From positions 12,834,001 to 12,898,000 of the forward strand of contig OZ176050.1 in the NCBI GenBank assembly GCA_964247055.1: 64,000 nucleotides of DNA, given 5' to 3'. Source of the stretch: Paragordius varius (Eukaryota; Nematomorpha). Positions 23,766-36,440 of the stretch are shown here, piece by piece. The notes beneath the pieces are model-generated. The model made no database searches, was not told where the DNA came from, and saw only the letters and a program-made list of their open reading frames with translations. Within the stretch, counting starts at the first letter, position 1, and every line of letters begins with the position of its first letter. The position numbers and the translations under genes were made by a program.

Positions 23766-26700
23766 ATGAATGGTGGTCAATCTAATTCCGAAATTCCTCC
23801 GTGGAGAGAGCCCCATCAAAATAAATTTGTTGCGAAACAACCTTTTAAAACATATTATCAAGAACCATTAGCCAATAATATGGAAAATCTTAATCAAAAT
23901 ATGAATAATAATAATCAAAATACGTTTTTACCATTCTCTAATATTCCATTGTTTCAACCACCTAATACATTTAACAATTTTCCTGTCAATAATAACCTTA
24001 TGAATTTTATGCCGAAAAATGCCTTGAATTTTAATTCTGGCATGTCTAATAACCCTATAAATTTTATGACAGGAAACACTAATTTGCCCAATCAATTTCA
24101 ATTTTTACCCCAACAACAGAATATGGCAATGTTTCAGCAACAAAACCAACAATTTTTGATGGCTCAACAACCAACCTTTTTACAACCACCCTCACAAAAT
24201 TTTGAAATGACTTCTGAAACTATTCAGCTAACCAATTCATTTCAATTCCCACCCCATCCTCAGTCCTTACAAATGCAAAATCAATCAATAATGCCTCCCA
24301 TGATGCATCAATTTAATCAAAATAATCTTAATAACAGCAACACCAATAATAACTTGTATGAAGCTAATTTTCCACCTTTTATAACGACGACAACACATCA
24401 TACTTCTTTGCCGATGGGTTCAGTTATACCGCATCCACATAATGTTCCTTTCATACCTCAAATGGGGCCGACAGGTTTTAAAATCATTTACGATTTTATT
24501 TCTTTACTAAAATAAATTTCTACTTTTTATGTTTTATTTTAGAATCATTATTTTTCTAACTAGATTCACTAAATATTCTTGAGTTTCAACTCTTTAAAAC
24601 AACTAAAATATGTTGTTTTCTTTTTCAAAAACATACATTACAATTATATTTTTATATTATATATATAGTCTTTCCAACTCCCACACCTGTGATGCCTATG
24701 GTTCCCTTGGTAACAACGATCCCACCTCAACAGGCTGTACGAAAAGCGTTACCCACATGGCTCAAAGATGAATTGTTGAAGCGAGAACGAGAAAAAGCGG
24801 AAAAAGAACAAAAACTCCAAAAAGATAATATTAATGAAGATGGACCAGGTATTTCTAAAGACCGCTTTTTCATATTTTTAAATGATATATAGCATAATGG
24901 TTTTTTGAGATTAAGAAATAGAAATTTTAATTGGAATAATTAATATTCAACAATATTATTGCTACTATTAATCATCGCATTGGTAGATATAAAAATATAT
25001 ACGAATCATTTTTGGTATATATATATTCCTACTTTATTTGCACGTTTGTTTTTAAAGAGCATGACAAAATCATTTATATTATTGCAAACGTTTGATCATC
25101 ATCAGTTTCTGTATATTGTGTGTCTATATATGTAGATGAAGAATTAAATGAAAAGACAACCTTTGAGAATATTGTTGGATTTGATAATAAATCGGAACAT
25201 AGTTTAGGAGCGAATGATAATTACCCCACCTCCGAGGACAGGGAACAGTCATTGAGCCCTCGTAATGATAATACGAGCAGTGAAAAATCAGTTAATACAT
25301 CTCCCTCCTTACCTCAAACCAGTGGCAAAGTTGATAAGGTACTTAAATTTTAGATTAATGAAAAGTTGAGCTTAGAGTTTTTTTCAACGATTGAACATAC
25401 AACCGAAATAGGGCTATTGGTTATAAATTATTCTTTTTAGTGAACTTGATTGTGGTTTTAAATATCAACAGACGTTTATTTTCATATTTAGTTTGTTCAA
25501 AAATAGTATAATCCATTCATCGGTGAAGTTTTTAAAAAAATTGTTTTTAACTTTTTATATGTTATTTGTCTAAAAATTTGGTTGTCATCCCATGGTTTTT
25601 TTTATAAAATACTTTTTTTCTTTTTTAAAATAATTTTACGGGCAGCGTTACGAGATATATATGCAAAATATGGATAAACAGTCACATAAATTATAACATA
25701 TAAAGCTATTTATTGTATGTTACTTTTATCTGGAAAATCTAAAAAACAATCAACACCGTTTTGAAAACCATTTAAGGCCAAAACCCCAAAGACTTCCCAA
25801 TTCGAACTCGCAATATTAACAAAAAATTCATATTTTACCCTTATTTTTTGCTTGAGATTTAAAATATGCATTTTATTACCTTGCATAAATATATTATTTT
25901 TCCTTTAACATGTCATTTTAGGTGACACAAATCAAGGAACTGTTGACGGAAATTTTGCTCCTAAGCACGAACGAATTGATAGGGGATGCAGTAAATAATA
26001 CTATGGCTTATATAAAGAAACAAAGTGAATTCATTTTCTTTTAAAACTCTCCTTTTTATATAGTAATTAATTCTCTATAGTCCGAAACCCCGATATTATC
26101 TATCAGATGCTCGACGCATTTAAATATATTATATTGTTTTATTTGATTTTATTTAAATTTGGATGACACTGGGCTTTTATAACCTTTGGATAGATACTCC
26201 TTACAACAAATCTCATTATGTTGATTCTGCCATTTTATTTTATAATGAATCTGATATGTTGTTTTTTAGTTGAAATGGAGAAAAAGGCTAATAGCGAAAA
26301 GGCTAGAACAAGGATTACCTCACTTGGTATGTGTTTTAAATGTTTAAAAATAATTTAAACTTTAGGCAAATTTTTATTAATTTAACTGTCATAATCGCCT
26401 CTGAAAACTGTAAATATTCAAATTTTATGCAAAGCGTAACTCTACCATTTTTAATTTACAATAAACTTTTTTTACAAAAATTTCTAGGAATCGGTGCTTA
26501 TGGCTCAGATACAAGTTCAAACGAAGAAGATGAGGAGCCCGATATGGAAAATGTTGAAAAGAAACAAGAATCAGCAATTATCGTTGCATTTAACCAGCTT
26601 TCAGACAAGAAAATACCATTAGTGGATCAGGCCTATGAACAACACAATTTTGATTTAGCAAGCGATTCTGATGGTACTAAAAGCAATAATAATAACATCC

Positions 26701-27880
26701 AGTCGCAATCCGAATTGATTTCAACTCACCATAGTAAAGCGTTATCGGCGCATGACCAACAAGTAATTACAAAAGACAGCAGAACTGTGGAGAGTATGCC
26801 GAGTAGTGTAACCAATAAACTTATACCAAAGTCAGTATCGACAAGTGTAACAGATTTTGTTGTTAAATTATCTAATGTAGTTGTTGTTGAACCATCCGAC
26901 CAAAGTAATACAATTTATAATCATGTTGTTACTATCGTTTTAGTTCTAATTAGATTTCTATTCAATATCATACTTCAACTTAATATCCATTAGATCAATC
27001 CTCTCAATTAAAATTGGATAAGAATTCACAATCGAAGCAATACCAAGATATTATTGTTCCTTCTGGTGCAAATACTTCTGGTATAAATTTTCCGGATAAA
27101 GATGTAAGTAAATTAATTTCTAGTGCATCGAAATCGCAAAATATCGTCAAAAAAATTGATGAGACAAAGAAAATGACCACACGAGACATCATAAATGATA
27201 CAGAGAAAACGGTGCTAAAAGCCTCAATTGGGAGTAGTCTTATGGGTGAAGTTATAAAAACAACCGAACGCATTCAAGTCAAACTGAAACAAGCTGAAAA
27301 AGAAAAATTAGCCATGAAAGAAAAGGCGGCTGCTCGTAAAAAAGCTGCTGACGACAAATTGAACAAAAGTTCTTCTGATCGCCATAGAATTCATGTTGAC
27401 AAAGGTCGGAAAGATCGTAGCAGAGATAGATCCGCGCATCATAAACGCGATAAAAAGCGACGCAGTAGATCCCGCTCTCGAGATACCACAAGTAAACGTG
27501 ATAATAAAAGCCCCCATTCTAAAGCTACTTCAACAACTTCTTTAAGAAGCAAAGAAGATAATAAAGAAAAAAATAAATCATCACATAGCTCCAAAACAAA
27601 AAATGGCACAAATCCACCTAAATCATCAACAAAACATTCCTCTGACCTGGATGTTACCAAACATCATAAAAAGGAAGAAGGAAGTGAGCGTAAAAAACGT
27701 CACAATGATGAAAGCCGCCATCACAAAAGCGGAGAACGAGCTAGGAAGCGAGAAAAGAAAAAACGGCGAAAAGCATCTTCAAAAAATTCCAAACGAAAAC
27801 GATCAACTTCTAGAAGTAAATCAAGTAGTAGCTCATCAAGTACCGGCATGGATTCTAACACAAGTTCTTATGGCACATAG
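23766..27880 (+). CDS. PNISR: PNISR-like arginine/serine-rich nuclear protein
   Basis: Seven in-phase exons: 23766-24474, 24669-24848, 25136-25338, 25922-26024, 26270-26326, 26488-26904 and 26994-27880. They give 851 residues. The order of landmarks follows vertebrate PNISR (SFRS18): a Gln/Asn/Pro-rich start, then RKALPTWLKDELLKREREK (human LPAWIREGLEKMEREK), then VTQIKELLTEILLLSTNEL (human MLLTKMLLTEILLDVTDEE), then GIGAYGSDTSSNEEDEE, and a C-terminal basic Arg/Ser region rich in SRSRSR. PNISR is a nuclear-speckle protein linked to splicing and the PNN complex. Low-complexity Asn/Gln tracts in exon 1 reflect the AT-rich genome. An AATAAA lies at 27980-27985. Antisense open frames over the last exon are compositional shadows. 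Confidence 0.9.
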
Positions 27881-28079
27881 ATGATCCTTCCTTATCACGC
27901 CCGCCCCTACCAAAAAATGGGATAAATTGCGTTGACTCATGTGTGTATGTGTTATACGATCATTAAATAACTTTGTATAAATAAATGTAAATTATATCTA
28001 GTAAAATTTTGTTGAGACAAAAAACTGCATTATTACAATATTAACATTGTCATTTGCCGAAAAAAATTGTTATTTGTTT

Positions 28080-28880
28080 ACGACCTAGTTTTTGAAATAT
28101 TGAGAGAAAATCGAAATCGGGCAAAAAGTGAAAATTAAGGATAATTAAGAATAATATAAAAAATAATGATAAAAGTCGAGATATTATGGTTGATTATTAT
28201 TTTAGGAGACATTTCTATAAATAAGTAAAATCATATAAATAGGGTTTTTATAAAATCTCAGTTCAAAAAATGGCGTTTTTCTTTTAACACACTTAAAAGT
28301 CAAAAAAAATTTGTCAAACTATATTAAAATAATTTTTTATATTATTTACTAGCTAAACTCATTATTGAAATCTTAACATTCATATTTTAGTGACTAAAAA
28401 AAGTTCTATATCAAAATAAAATAAAAAATATATTTTTTTTTCTTTTTTTTCATCTGGTTTATATAAAAATTTACACTGTTTTATTTAGGAATTTTACATG
28501 AGCGGGATTTATAACGTATATAATTTGTGCAAAATAGGCAAAAGTAATGGAATATTAACCAACTTTTTATTTTGAATAAAATATGAATGTTAAGATTTTA
28601 ATAGTGAGTTTAGGTAATAAATAATTTAAAAAAATTATTTTAATATAGTTTCATTAAATTTTTTTTGTTTTTAAATTGTAAAAGAAAACACCATCTTTTT
28701 ACAAATTTCATAGAAACCCTTACTATATGATTTTAGGCTATTTATATATGAAAAATATCTCCTAAAATGATAATCAACCATAATATCTCAACTTTTATCA
28801 TTATTTTTTGAATTATCCTTAGTTTTCACTTTTTGCCCGATTTCGATTTTCTCTCAATATTTTAAAAACTAAGTTATAAA
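28080..28880. repeat. 0.8-kb imperfect palindrome
   Basis: Arms of about 315 bp (28080-28395 and 28575-28880) are inverted copies. The left has GAGAGAAAATCGAAATCGGG and CTTAACATTCATATTTT; the right has the complements CCCGATTTCGATTTTCTC and AAAATATGAATGTTAAG. No coding. Arms differ by scattered substitutions, so it is an old foldback or MITE. Confidence 0.85.
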
Positions 28881-30594
28881 TAAATAAAAAATTTTACGGC
28901 TAAGGAATACGCTGGTCATAAGCTACCTAATGAAAAAAAAATTTTTGCATACAGTGTTAAGATGTTGTATTGATATAGGTGGTAATAACTTAATTTTTTA
29001 GTTTAATAACTTTGTTTGATATTTTAATGGTTTTTTTTGTTTTCACAACTAACTAAAATCTTTGATTGCGAAAACACCTTAGCAGCCCCTTCCCAAAAAG
29101 CCTTTAAAGCAGTAATTCACCGTTACTAATGTTCATCTAAAAACATCCAAATTAATTTAATCCTTTTTGCAATAAACCAAATAATTTTTTTGCCTAGTTA
29201 TTTGAGCAACTGAAGTTAGTTGCTAGGAACGAATAGGTTCTGTAAATTCTTACATATAAACACTGAAATGAAAAGCAATAAGGCTGGTAAAAAAATTTAA
29301 TCCCTGATCGAATTAGCTTACATCTCTCATTAAAAATTAAATTCGGTTGTCCTATTTTCAAACACAAGTTGAGCCATCAAATTGTTAAATTAATAATTTG
29401 TAAAACAATTTTGTTTAATTATATTTTATCATTATTTTCTTTTGTTTTTAGTTAATCCATTGAAAAAGATACTCCCATGTATCGAAAATTTTGGATATTA
29501 TACTTCAATTTAATAGATTTTACGAGAATTAAAATCATTGTTTTAACAAAATTTATCTCGTTGACAATTACAAAAATGATTTTTGTTTTTCTTAATTTAC
29601 TTCCCTTTTGTATTTGAAATATTGATTTTAACATTTAACTTCAGTTATTTTCGAAATCTTTTCTACCCCAGAGTTGTTTCATATTCAAATATGATACACA
29701 TAAGTTAATGGGAATTCGAAAATTTGATTACTATGGCTTTTCAAACGGTAGATAAATATTTATAAAAATTGCGAAAAAAACCCCATATTTTTTGATTTGA
29801 CTTAAAAATTTTATAGCATATATTTATTAGATTTACATCAGACGTTTATATCAAATGGTGGAATTATAAAGTTTGGAACTAAAATGTACCTATACTATAG
29901 AAACTTCTTTAATTTAATATAGTAATTTGATAATTCATAGTATTTAATAATATTACTTTTAAACAACTTTACGGAATTTCGATTTATAGTTGTGGTAATC
30001 GCAGAATTCTGTAAATATTTTGTTTTTTAAATGGTCCCTTTGCCCTTATTGAATTTAAAACTCATAAAAAAGCCATATCCTAAATTAACATTTGACTCAA
30101 AAACAATGGCGGAATCTGTATAATAATCTACGAAGAGAAACGCCAAATACCATTTAAAATCACATATCGTTAATCCAAAATAAAGTTAATAATCTTAGCT
30201 AACATATACCAATTTATTTTATAAATTGGTGGTTTATTCATAAGACACGCCTCAACCTAATAAATATGAATAGCGCCAATGTTCATTCGCAAAATTTAAC
30301 ATGTAGAAGATGTGGTAAAATAGTGAAACCCTGTCATCCATCCTAAATGATTACCTTCAACTTTCTGTACATTGGAGATAAAAAAATGAATAAAAACTTA
30401 TACACTCTTTTATCATTTACATTCAATTAGTTGCTAACAAGAATTATTGCTATAGAGATGCAAAAGCGTTAAAGAAATCTTGATGGTATCTGAAAAATTA
30501 TATCTCTAAAAACATCTATAATCAAAAACGAATGGTGAGCAGCATAATGTCTCGTTTTATAAATCATGCATAATCCAAGAATACCTCTAAAAGT
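28881..30594. other. Mostly gene-less; one short Cys-rich open frame
   Basis: Mainly AT-rich sequence without supported exons. One short frame at 30266-30346 (+) reads MNSANVHSQNLTCRRCGK and ends HPS at TAA. CxxC suggests a zinc-binding start, and TGTG before GTAAAATAG could be a 5' splice site. I find no partner exon, so I do not call a gene. Confidence 0.35.
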
Positions 30595-30851
30595 ATGTAA
30601 TTAAAACCATAGCAAAAGTTTGCACTAACATAATGAATTTAAAAAAATCATTCAAAAATACTTGATATTACTAAATGCAATTTAAAAATTGATTTAAAAC
30701 GACATGTGTGCATTAAAATATGTTGGATATGATTTAAATAAAAAAGTTTTAATAAGACGATATTTTGCAAATATGTCGTGAAATTATAGTGGTGTCTAAT
30801 CAACATAACTATAGTCTAGGGTATTTTGATACGCCAATTTCAATCGAAATG
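30595..30851 (+). repeat. TTAA-family MITE, truncated copy E
   Basis: It matches the interior and right end of copies A and C: TTCAAAAATACTTGATATTA near the start and TTTCAATCGAAATGTTAAG at the end. The left terminus is missing and divergence is higher than in copies A-D. Confidence 0.7.
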
Positions 30852-30974
30852 TTAAGATTATAACAAGTAACGGGTGTAGGAACGTCGGCCACCTGCTGTC
30901 AAGCCTTTCCCTATTAAGATTATAAAAAATCGAAAGTATGAAAAAAGAAACACTTTATAGGCCACATCTGCATT

Positions 30975-31145
30975 TTTAATGGGAAGGGTATTTAATTTGT
31001 ATGTCAGCCATCTATGAGTTTTTTTGTTTTAATTAATTACATTTTTAAAAATTATGGAAAAAAATACCAACTATTAAAATAAAAAATCTCATACGTGGTA
31101 AGAGACATGTAGATTAAAAACCCTTTCCATTAAAAACAGATAAGA
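30975..31145. repeat. Small inverted repeat
   Basis: TTTTTAATGGGAAGGGTATT near 30977 is mirrored by AACCCTTTCCATTAAAAA near 31120, with an AT-rich spacer. It is probably a worn MITE and lies just upstream of the tRNA gene. Confidence 0.55.
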
Positions 31146-31221
31146 GCTATTAAGATGACTGATAATTCCCAGAATACTTTATTCTATATATTTTAAACAG
31201 AAATTAAAAAATAAAAAAATA

Positions 31222-31294
31222 CGCCCGAATTGGGGCTCGAACCCAAGACCCTTAGGTTAAAAGCCTAATGCTCTACCGACTGAGCTATTCGGGC
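31222..31294 (-). tRNA. tRNA-Lys (anticodon TTT)
   Basis: A 73-nt minus-strand tRNA with a fully paired acceptor (GCCCGAA / TTCGGGC). The D arm is AGCTCAGTCGGTAGAGC, the anticodon stem TTAGG/CCTAA encloses the loop CTTTTAA, and the T arm is TTGGGTTCGAGCCCCAA. The discriminator base is G. There is no intron. Box A and box B are intact, and T-runs in the transcript sense follow at 31204-31220 as Pol III terminator. It lies 57 bp upstream of, and divergent from, the MRPL42 start. Confidence 0.97.
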
Positions 31295-31351
31295 TGATGT
31301 TATGGACAAATATTTCAATTTTTAAAATTATATTAATGAGTGTGTGAAAAT

Positions 31352-31699
31352 ATGTGGGCATTGGTATTAACAAGAAATCTTTCCACAAAGTTTTTACTGT
31401 TTAATATTAGAATTCATTACTCATCAGCGCTAAAAATGTTTGTTTGTAGCCATGAAAAAGAAGATTTTCCGTATCAGCACACTAAGGTTTTTATATATGC
31501 ATAAACATAGCCCATACCAATTAAAGTACACCAAGAATCACTTTTGAATTCCACGCTTTTAGAAAATGATTTGTTAAAGTTTAAAAAAAAGCCTCCTTGC
31601 CCTCAAGATCTTTCCGAAATTTTATATATTAATAGACGTGATTTACGACCAAAAATTTTTAAATCTTTAAAACGAAAATACATCCCCAAGCATTTATAA
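31352..31699 (+). CDS. MRPL42: Mitochondrial ribosomal protein L42 (mL42)
   Basis: Two exons, 31352-31486 and 31511-31699, joined across a 24-nt GT..AG intron in phase 0, give 107 residues. The start MWALVLTRNLSTKF is a good mitochondrial presequence (basic, hydrophobic, no acidic residue). The core MFVCSHEKEDFPYQHTKPIP matches the conserved animal stretch around PYEHTKPIP of MRPL42. The tail is basic (RRDLRPKIFKSLKRKYIPKH). The protein belongs to the large subunit of the mitochondrial ribosome. Length is slightly below the human protein (142). An AATAAA lies at 31710-31715, about 10 bp after the stop. The exons are individually too short to stand out as open frames. Identification rests on the HTKPIP block and the overall layout. 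Confidence 0.82.
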
Positions 31700-31726
31700 A
31701 TATGGGTTAAATAAATATTTCCATTT

Positions 31727-31870
31727 TTATAATCTTTTTATTGAACCTTTTACAATAATATTTCTTTTGAAAAATAAAATTACTAACCCGCAATATTTAT
31801 TAATGTTATTTTCACTCATTGCGTTTTTTAAGTTTTTTTGTCCCTTAGGATGATTTTGATAAGCATATAA
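31727..31870 (-). CDS. Possible exon of an unrecognised minus-strand gene
   Basis: A strong acceptor (pyrimidine run then CAG at 31871-31873) opens a frame LYAYQNHPKGQKNLKNAMSE, then NNINKYCG, running to a stop at 31727 with AATAAA close to the stop in the same sense. A donor GG|GTTAGT at 31788 is an alternative end. The protein-like part is confined to the segment before that donor. No upstream exon was found, because the sequence immediately upstream (from 31969) is a transposon end. It may be a last exon convergent with MRPL42 or a relic. Function unknown. Confidence 0.35.
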   Translation of the reverse strand, partial: LYAYQNHPKGQKNLKNAMSENNINKYCGLVILFFKRNIIVKGSIKRL

Positions 31871-31968
31871 CTGAAAGCAAAAAATAAAAGTGATTATATA
31901 AGTAAATAATGTATGGTTTTTATGGTGGTAATTTCCCTCTCTACATTTATATATTTTCCTTATAGCTA

Positions 31969-33806
31969 ATGTGACCAGATATTTTGAATTTTGACGCAGT
32001 ACAAAATTAAAACATACTTTGGCTGTTTTTACACCATCGGTGTGGTATATACAGTTTACACAAAATATCCTGATGAGATTAACATTCTGATAGGAAAATA
32101 TCAGGATCATCATAATGCTTTTGGTTTAAGTTTTTAGATGTGGGCTCTGAAAGTCCCAAATTTTTTTGGCTATTTTAAAATGGACTGTTCTATAGAAATA
32201 AACGCAAAATTCCGATATTGTGCAATAATTTTAAATTTTTGCTAAATTTTGATATCAACTAAATATATTTTAAAAAAATACAAAAACTCTATTTTTTAGC
32301 AAGATTTTGTGGAAGCATACCATACTATTTTGAGCATGATGGAAACGATATATAATTCGATAGGGTTAATTTCTCGATCAGAATTTTGATTGTATTCGTT
32401 CGTTTTCAAATTTATGTTTAATAAAAAGTGTTTTTTGACAAAGATTCATCAAAATTTTCAAGCAAACTAACCCTTAAATTAAAATTCTGAATGTTCAACA
32501 TCATCAAATTATTAAAAAAAGAGTTTTATCGTATCTTAAAGCTCTATACTGTGTCCATCTTGCTTCAAAATTCGAAGTACGCTTCAACAAATCTCAAATT
32601 TGTTTATACAAAACAAATAAGAAAACTATTAAAAATTAAATTTTAGGAAATAAAACAAGTTATATCATACCTCCCACACACCTAATGAATATGGAAAACG
32701 TAAAAACTTTAATTGTTACGAAAAAAAGGTTACTTCGAAATCATGTGCCATATATACTAAACTAAATAATAGTTACGGGAATAACAATTTTCTATATAAT
32801 TTTCCATATAATTATAACAAAAAATGAACTATCTAAACTTGATCAAACTTTTATTAAATATCATAAATTAATTTTGTTATTTATTTTTTGAGGCACTTCT
32901 TTTTGTGGAAGCCCTTAGTGAAAGAGCCATTAGCCTGAATCTTACGATGGAGCCGAGATTTATAGTTTCGCCACTGCGCGAAACGCTGCAATCCTAAGTT
33001 TTATGTATAATTTGAGCAGAAAATAAAATATTAACCAATTAAAAATAGGCCAGTCTTAGTTTTTTACCGCAAAATGAACTATAAATTTGGGGTTATATTT
33101 ACAGAGGGTACTATATCAAATTCTAAAATAATTTTTTTGAATAAATAAAAGGTAATTTTATAAAAAATTCATAAATAATTATTTTTTTTAAATATCAAAA
33201 AGCGTACAAAAGTGGGCGAAGTACAGTCACAGTTTTTTTCTGAAAATCCAGATTGCGAAAAACAGCCTATCTGGTCACATTACACTTAATGAGGTAGAAA
33301 ACGTAAAAAGCTCTTTATTTTTTAATACGAAAAAAAAATTATTTGGAATTCATATTCCATATATAATAAATTTTGTGTCCTTTCTAAACTTCATCAAACA
33401 TTTAATAAAATATCATAAATTATTTTCATCTCTTTTTGCGGAATGGTGGATCGAGATGCTAGTTGCGCCACTGCGCGAAAAGCTGAATCATACGCAGTTT
33501 GACCGATCCAATATTCAATTTTATTTATGATTCGAGCAGAAAATATATTAACCAATTAAAAATAAACCAATCTTATTTTACCGCAAAATGAACCATTTCT
33601 TTACAAATTATGGGGTTATTTTTACAGAGGGTACTATATCAAATTCTACAATAATTTTTTTGAATTAAAAGGTAATTAGTATATATTTATAAAAAAAATA
33701 ATTAATTCATAAAAGCAGTACAAAAGTAGGCGCAGTACGGTCGCAGTTTTTTTCAGAAAATCCAGTACTGTACTGCGAAAAACAGCCTATCTGGTCACAT
33801 TACTTA
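31969..33806. repeat. Element with TAATGTGACCAGATA ends and an internal tandem duplication
   Basis: It begins TAATGTGACCAGATA (31969). The complement TATCTGGTCACATTA occurs twice, ending near 33290 and 33806. The two right-hand segments, about 32690-33289 and 33290-33806, are diverged copies of one another. They share GCGCCACTGCGCGAAA-type, GCAGAAAATA and GAGGGTACTATATCAAATTC stretches. No transposase frame is visible. The ends recall hAT-type non-autonomous elements, but I could not fix a target duplication. Confidence 0.65.
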
Positions 33807-36440
33807 TGGCTAATAGTACTATCAAATAATATTCAAAAAAGGAGTTAAGAATAGCAAAACCTTTTTATAAACTTTTGGGGCCATTTAAAGTTAAAATATT
33901 ATATCAAATATTTTAAGCATTGGCCAAGAATATGATTTCTTTAGTTTTATAGGCGCATGATAAAAAAAATGTTGTACCTAAACCTCATCTTAAACTTTTT
34001 CACCGCTCTTTTTCTTAAATTTTTTTTAATCGCTAATACAATAGGCAAATGTATAAAAATTAACTAAGTTTTAGGGTATTTTACCAGAAAAAACTTGATA
34101 TTTATTGATTTTAACATCGGCTGTTTAGTTCAATCGTGTTTCGGTCCGTCCCAATTTTAGACTATAACAGTGTTAATCAGCAAAAATATTCAGAAATCCA
34201 AAAAAAATCTTGTCTTTAGGGTCAAAAAACCAATAAAAATTTTATAACTCTATGAGATGACATTAGCGGATTATTATGCTCCGAATAAGTAATCAAAAAA
34301 TTTAAAAATTTAGGCCAAAAAGCACTTCTAGGCCCGTGGTTTGAGTATCCCTCCTCTAAAAAATGTATATCTATGCATAAGGGGTAAAATAAAATTTCTT
34401 AATTACCCCTTAGAGTTTTGGGCATTGCCTAAATCCAATGATGTTGTTAATGGGTATCCCTTTATTATAAATTAATTGTGGATCATACAAGTATCCCTGG
34501 ATTTATACCATCTTATTTTAAATAATATAGCTAATTAATATTTGTTATTGAAAATGGGAAATTTGTAACAATTTTAATTTAAAATAGTACTGTTTGATTG
34601 ATCACACCTTAGGTATTTGTTTATGCAAAGATTTTAGTTAAGTATTATTTCGTGACTTTATCCCCAAGTGGCAGAAGGGTCAAAATGATAACTTAAAAGT
34701 ACGGACCATTCTATTTCAATGGATAAGATCAGGATTTAGTGGGTTGTATATATATATATAAATCCATGTCATATAATTATGTTGCACTGATGAGTGTTAA
34801 CAAGTACGAAACTATTTGCGCTTATAATTGACTAAGAACTTCAATCATTTTATATTTTCAATTAATGTCAATGTTATTTTTAATTAAAAATTTTTTTTAA
34901 CACTTCATTCGTCATTTTTTATCCGCGATGATGAGGTTTCAAGCTTAATCTTGTATATCGCCTACTGTTTTAAGAGTTTTTCGGTTTAAATTTAATTGTC
35001 ACACATTATTTTCCCTATAAGATTAAAAAATTTATGTTTTTTACAGTTTTATAACTTCTAGAGCATAAAACTAGGCGTGTTCGAAAAGATTGAAATAAAC
35101 AGATCAAATATCAAAAATTTGCTGGTGCATATCGCCTGAAAGCTTTTAAAATTTATTATTTACATTTTCTAACTTTAATATACATTTATTTGTCTGCTGT
35201 ATCCTCGATGAAAAAATCTGAGAAAAAATGTCGGCTAAAATGAGATGAGGTTTTTTTACATTTCTGCAGAAATTTTTTTTTTGAAGCATCCCCCTAAAAA
35301 GGATAAAGAAATATTAAAATTGGCCTAATATCTCTGGGATTCAAAACTACCCCAAAAGGAAAGGAAGTGGTCATATACCATACCATTGTATAAAATTACT
35401 GCAACATAACAAAACTATTTTGTTACATGTCAGTATGCACATTTATGCTGGGTTATTCAAATTATTGTTGGTCACAAGTAATACAGTAGCATAAGTTATA
35501 AAACATTAATTAATTTAAAAAAGCGTGCTTTTTTAAAAATAATTGTTTTGATGTCATAATCTAATTTTAAAATTCTTATCACGCAATCTCATCATATTCA
35601 TTTTAAGGAAACTAGTTCATTGCAAAAAGGGTCACCAATAATTCGAAATTTTCTTAATAATTAAAATTATGTAAATATTATAACTGCTTTCAAATATAGT
35701 TTATGTTATTTTTAAATATTTTAAAATAAAGCGTCTTTGGATCTGTGCAATCTTTGGATTTTTCTATATGGAGCAATTACCACAAAAGTGGTACATATCT
35801 TGCCAAATCATTCTTAAAGACTCAAATCAAGAGAATCATACAGAATTGATATACTTTTTATCAGGATATATATATTTTATAAGGATATTTATGTGCCACT
35901 GTATAATTATTTTTATAAATCCTTATCATGTGTGGCAAATTGACCTTTAAAATTTTGTAATCACAATTTAATTTACGTTTGGTTGTTTAATAACTCTCCT
36001 GTTACGGAAAAAAACATTATTTAATAAATTTGGCACAATTACTACATTTTCTTAACAAGCTCTGAAATTTTTAACGAAAACACTTATGCAAAGAATCCCC
36101 TATTGCGAAAAGGAATGGGCTGTAAAATCGGCCATTAAAAAGGCAGAGGCACAATGATATCCACTCTGTAATAATAAAACATATTACCATCGTAATACTC
36201 CACGATTTTTAAAAAATTTTGAATTGGAAATAATTATTGAGGATTGTTGCAGAGCCATCCTAATATTTATTCTTAAAAAAAATCCTGATATATGTAAAGT
36301 TTGCTTGAGGATATATCTAGCAAACCAAATGTCCAAAATTTTCATAAATCAGCCAAAAAAGCCTTCAGCCTATTTTTAAAGGAGGCATACCTATTCAGGC
36401 TGGATTCCGAAAACGATAGTAATATGATAGCATATGGGAT
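33807..36440. other. Gene-less stretch with transposon crumbs
   Basis: No supported host gene. A hAT-like terminus (on - TACTCAAACCACGGGCC) lies near 34330-34350. A single left end of the CAGTATGC MITE family (CAGTATGCACATTTATGCTG) lies at 35426. Open frames such as 35768-35950 are AT-rich with no exon signals or homology I recognise. Confidence 0.45.

Noticed and set aside
27004-27660. Minus-strand open frames over the last PNISR exon
   Set aside because: Antisense of Arg/Ser and Lys codons stays open by composition; the + strand exon chain is clearly coding.
36001-36440. Additional LINE coding upstream of the RT fragment
   Set aside because: I could not read any RT or endonuclease motif with confidence.
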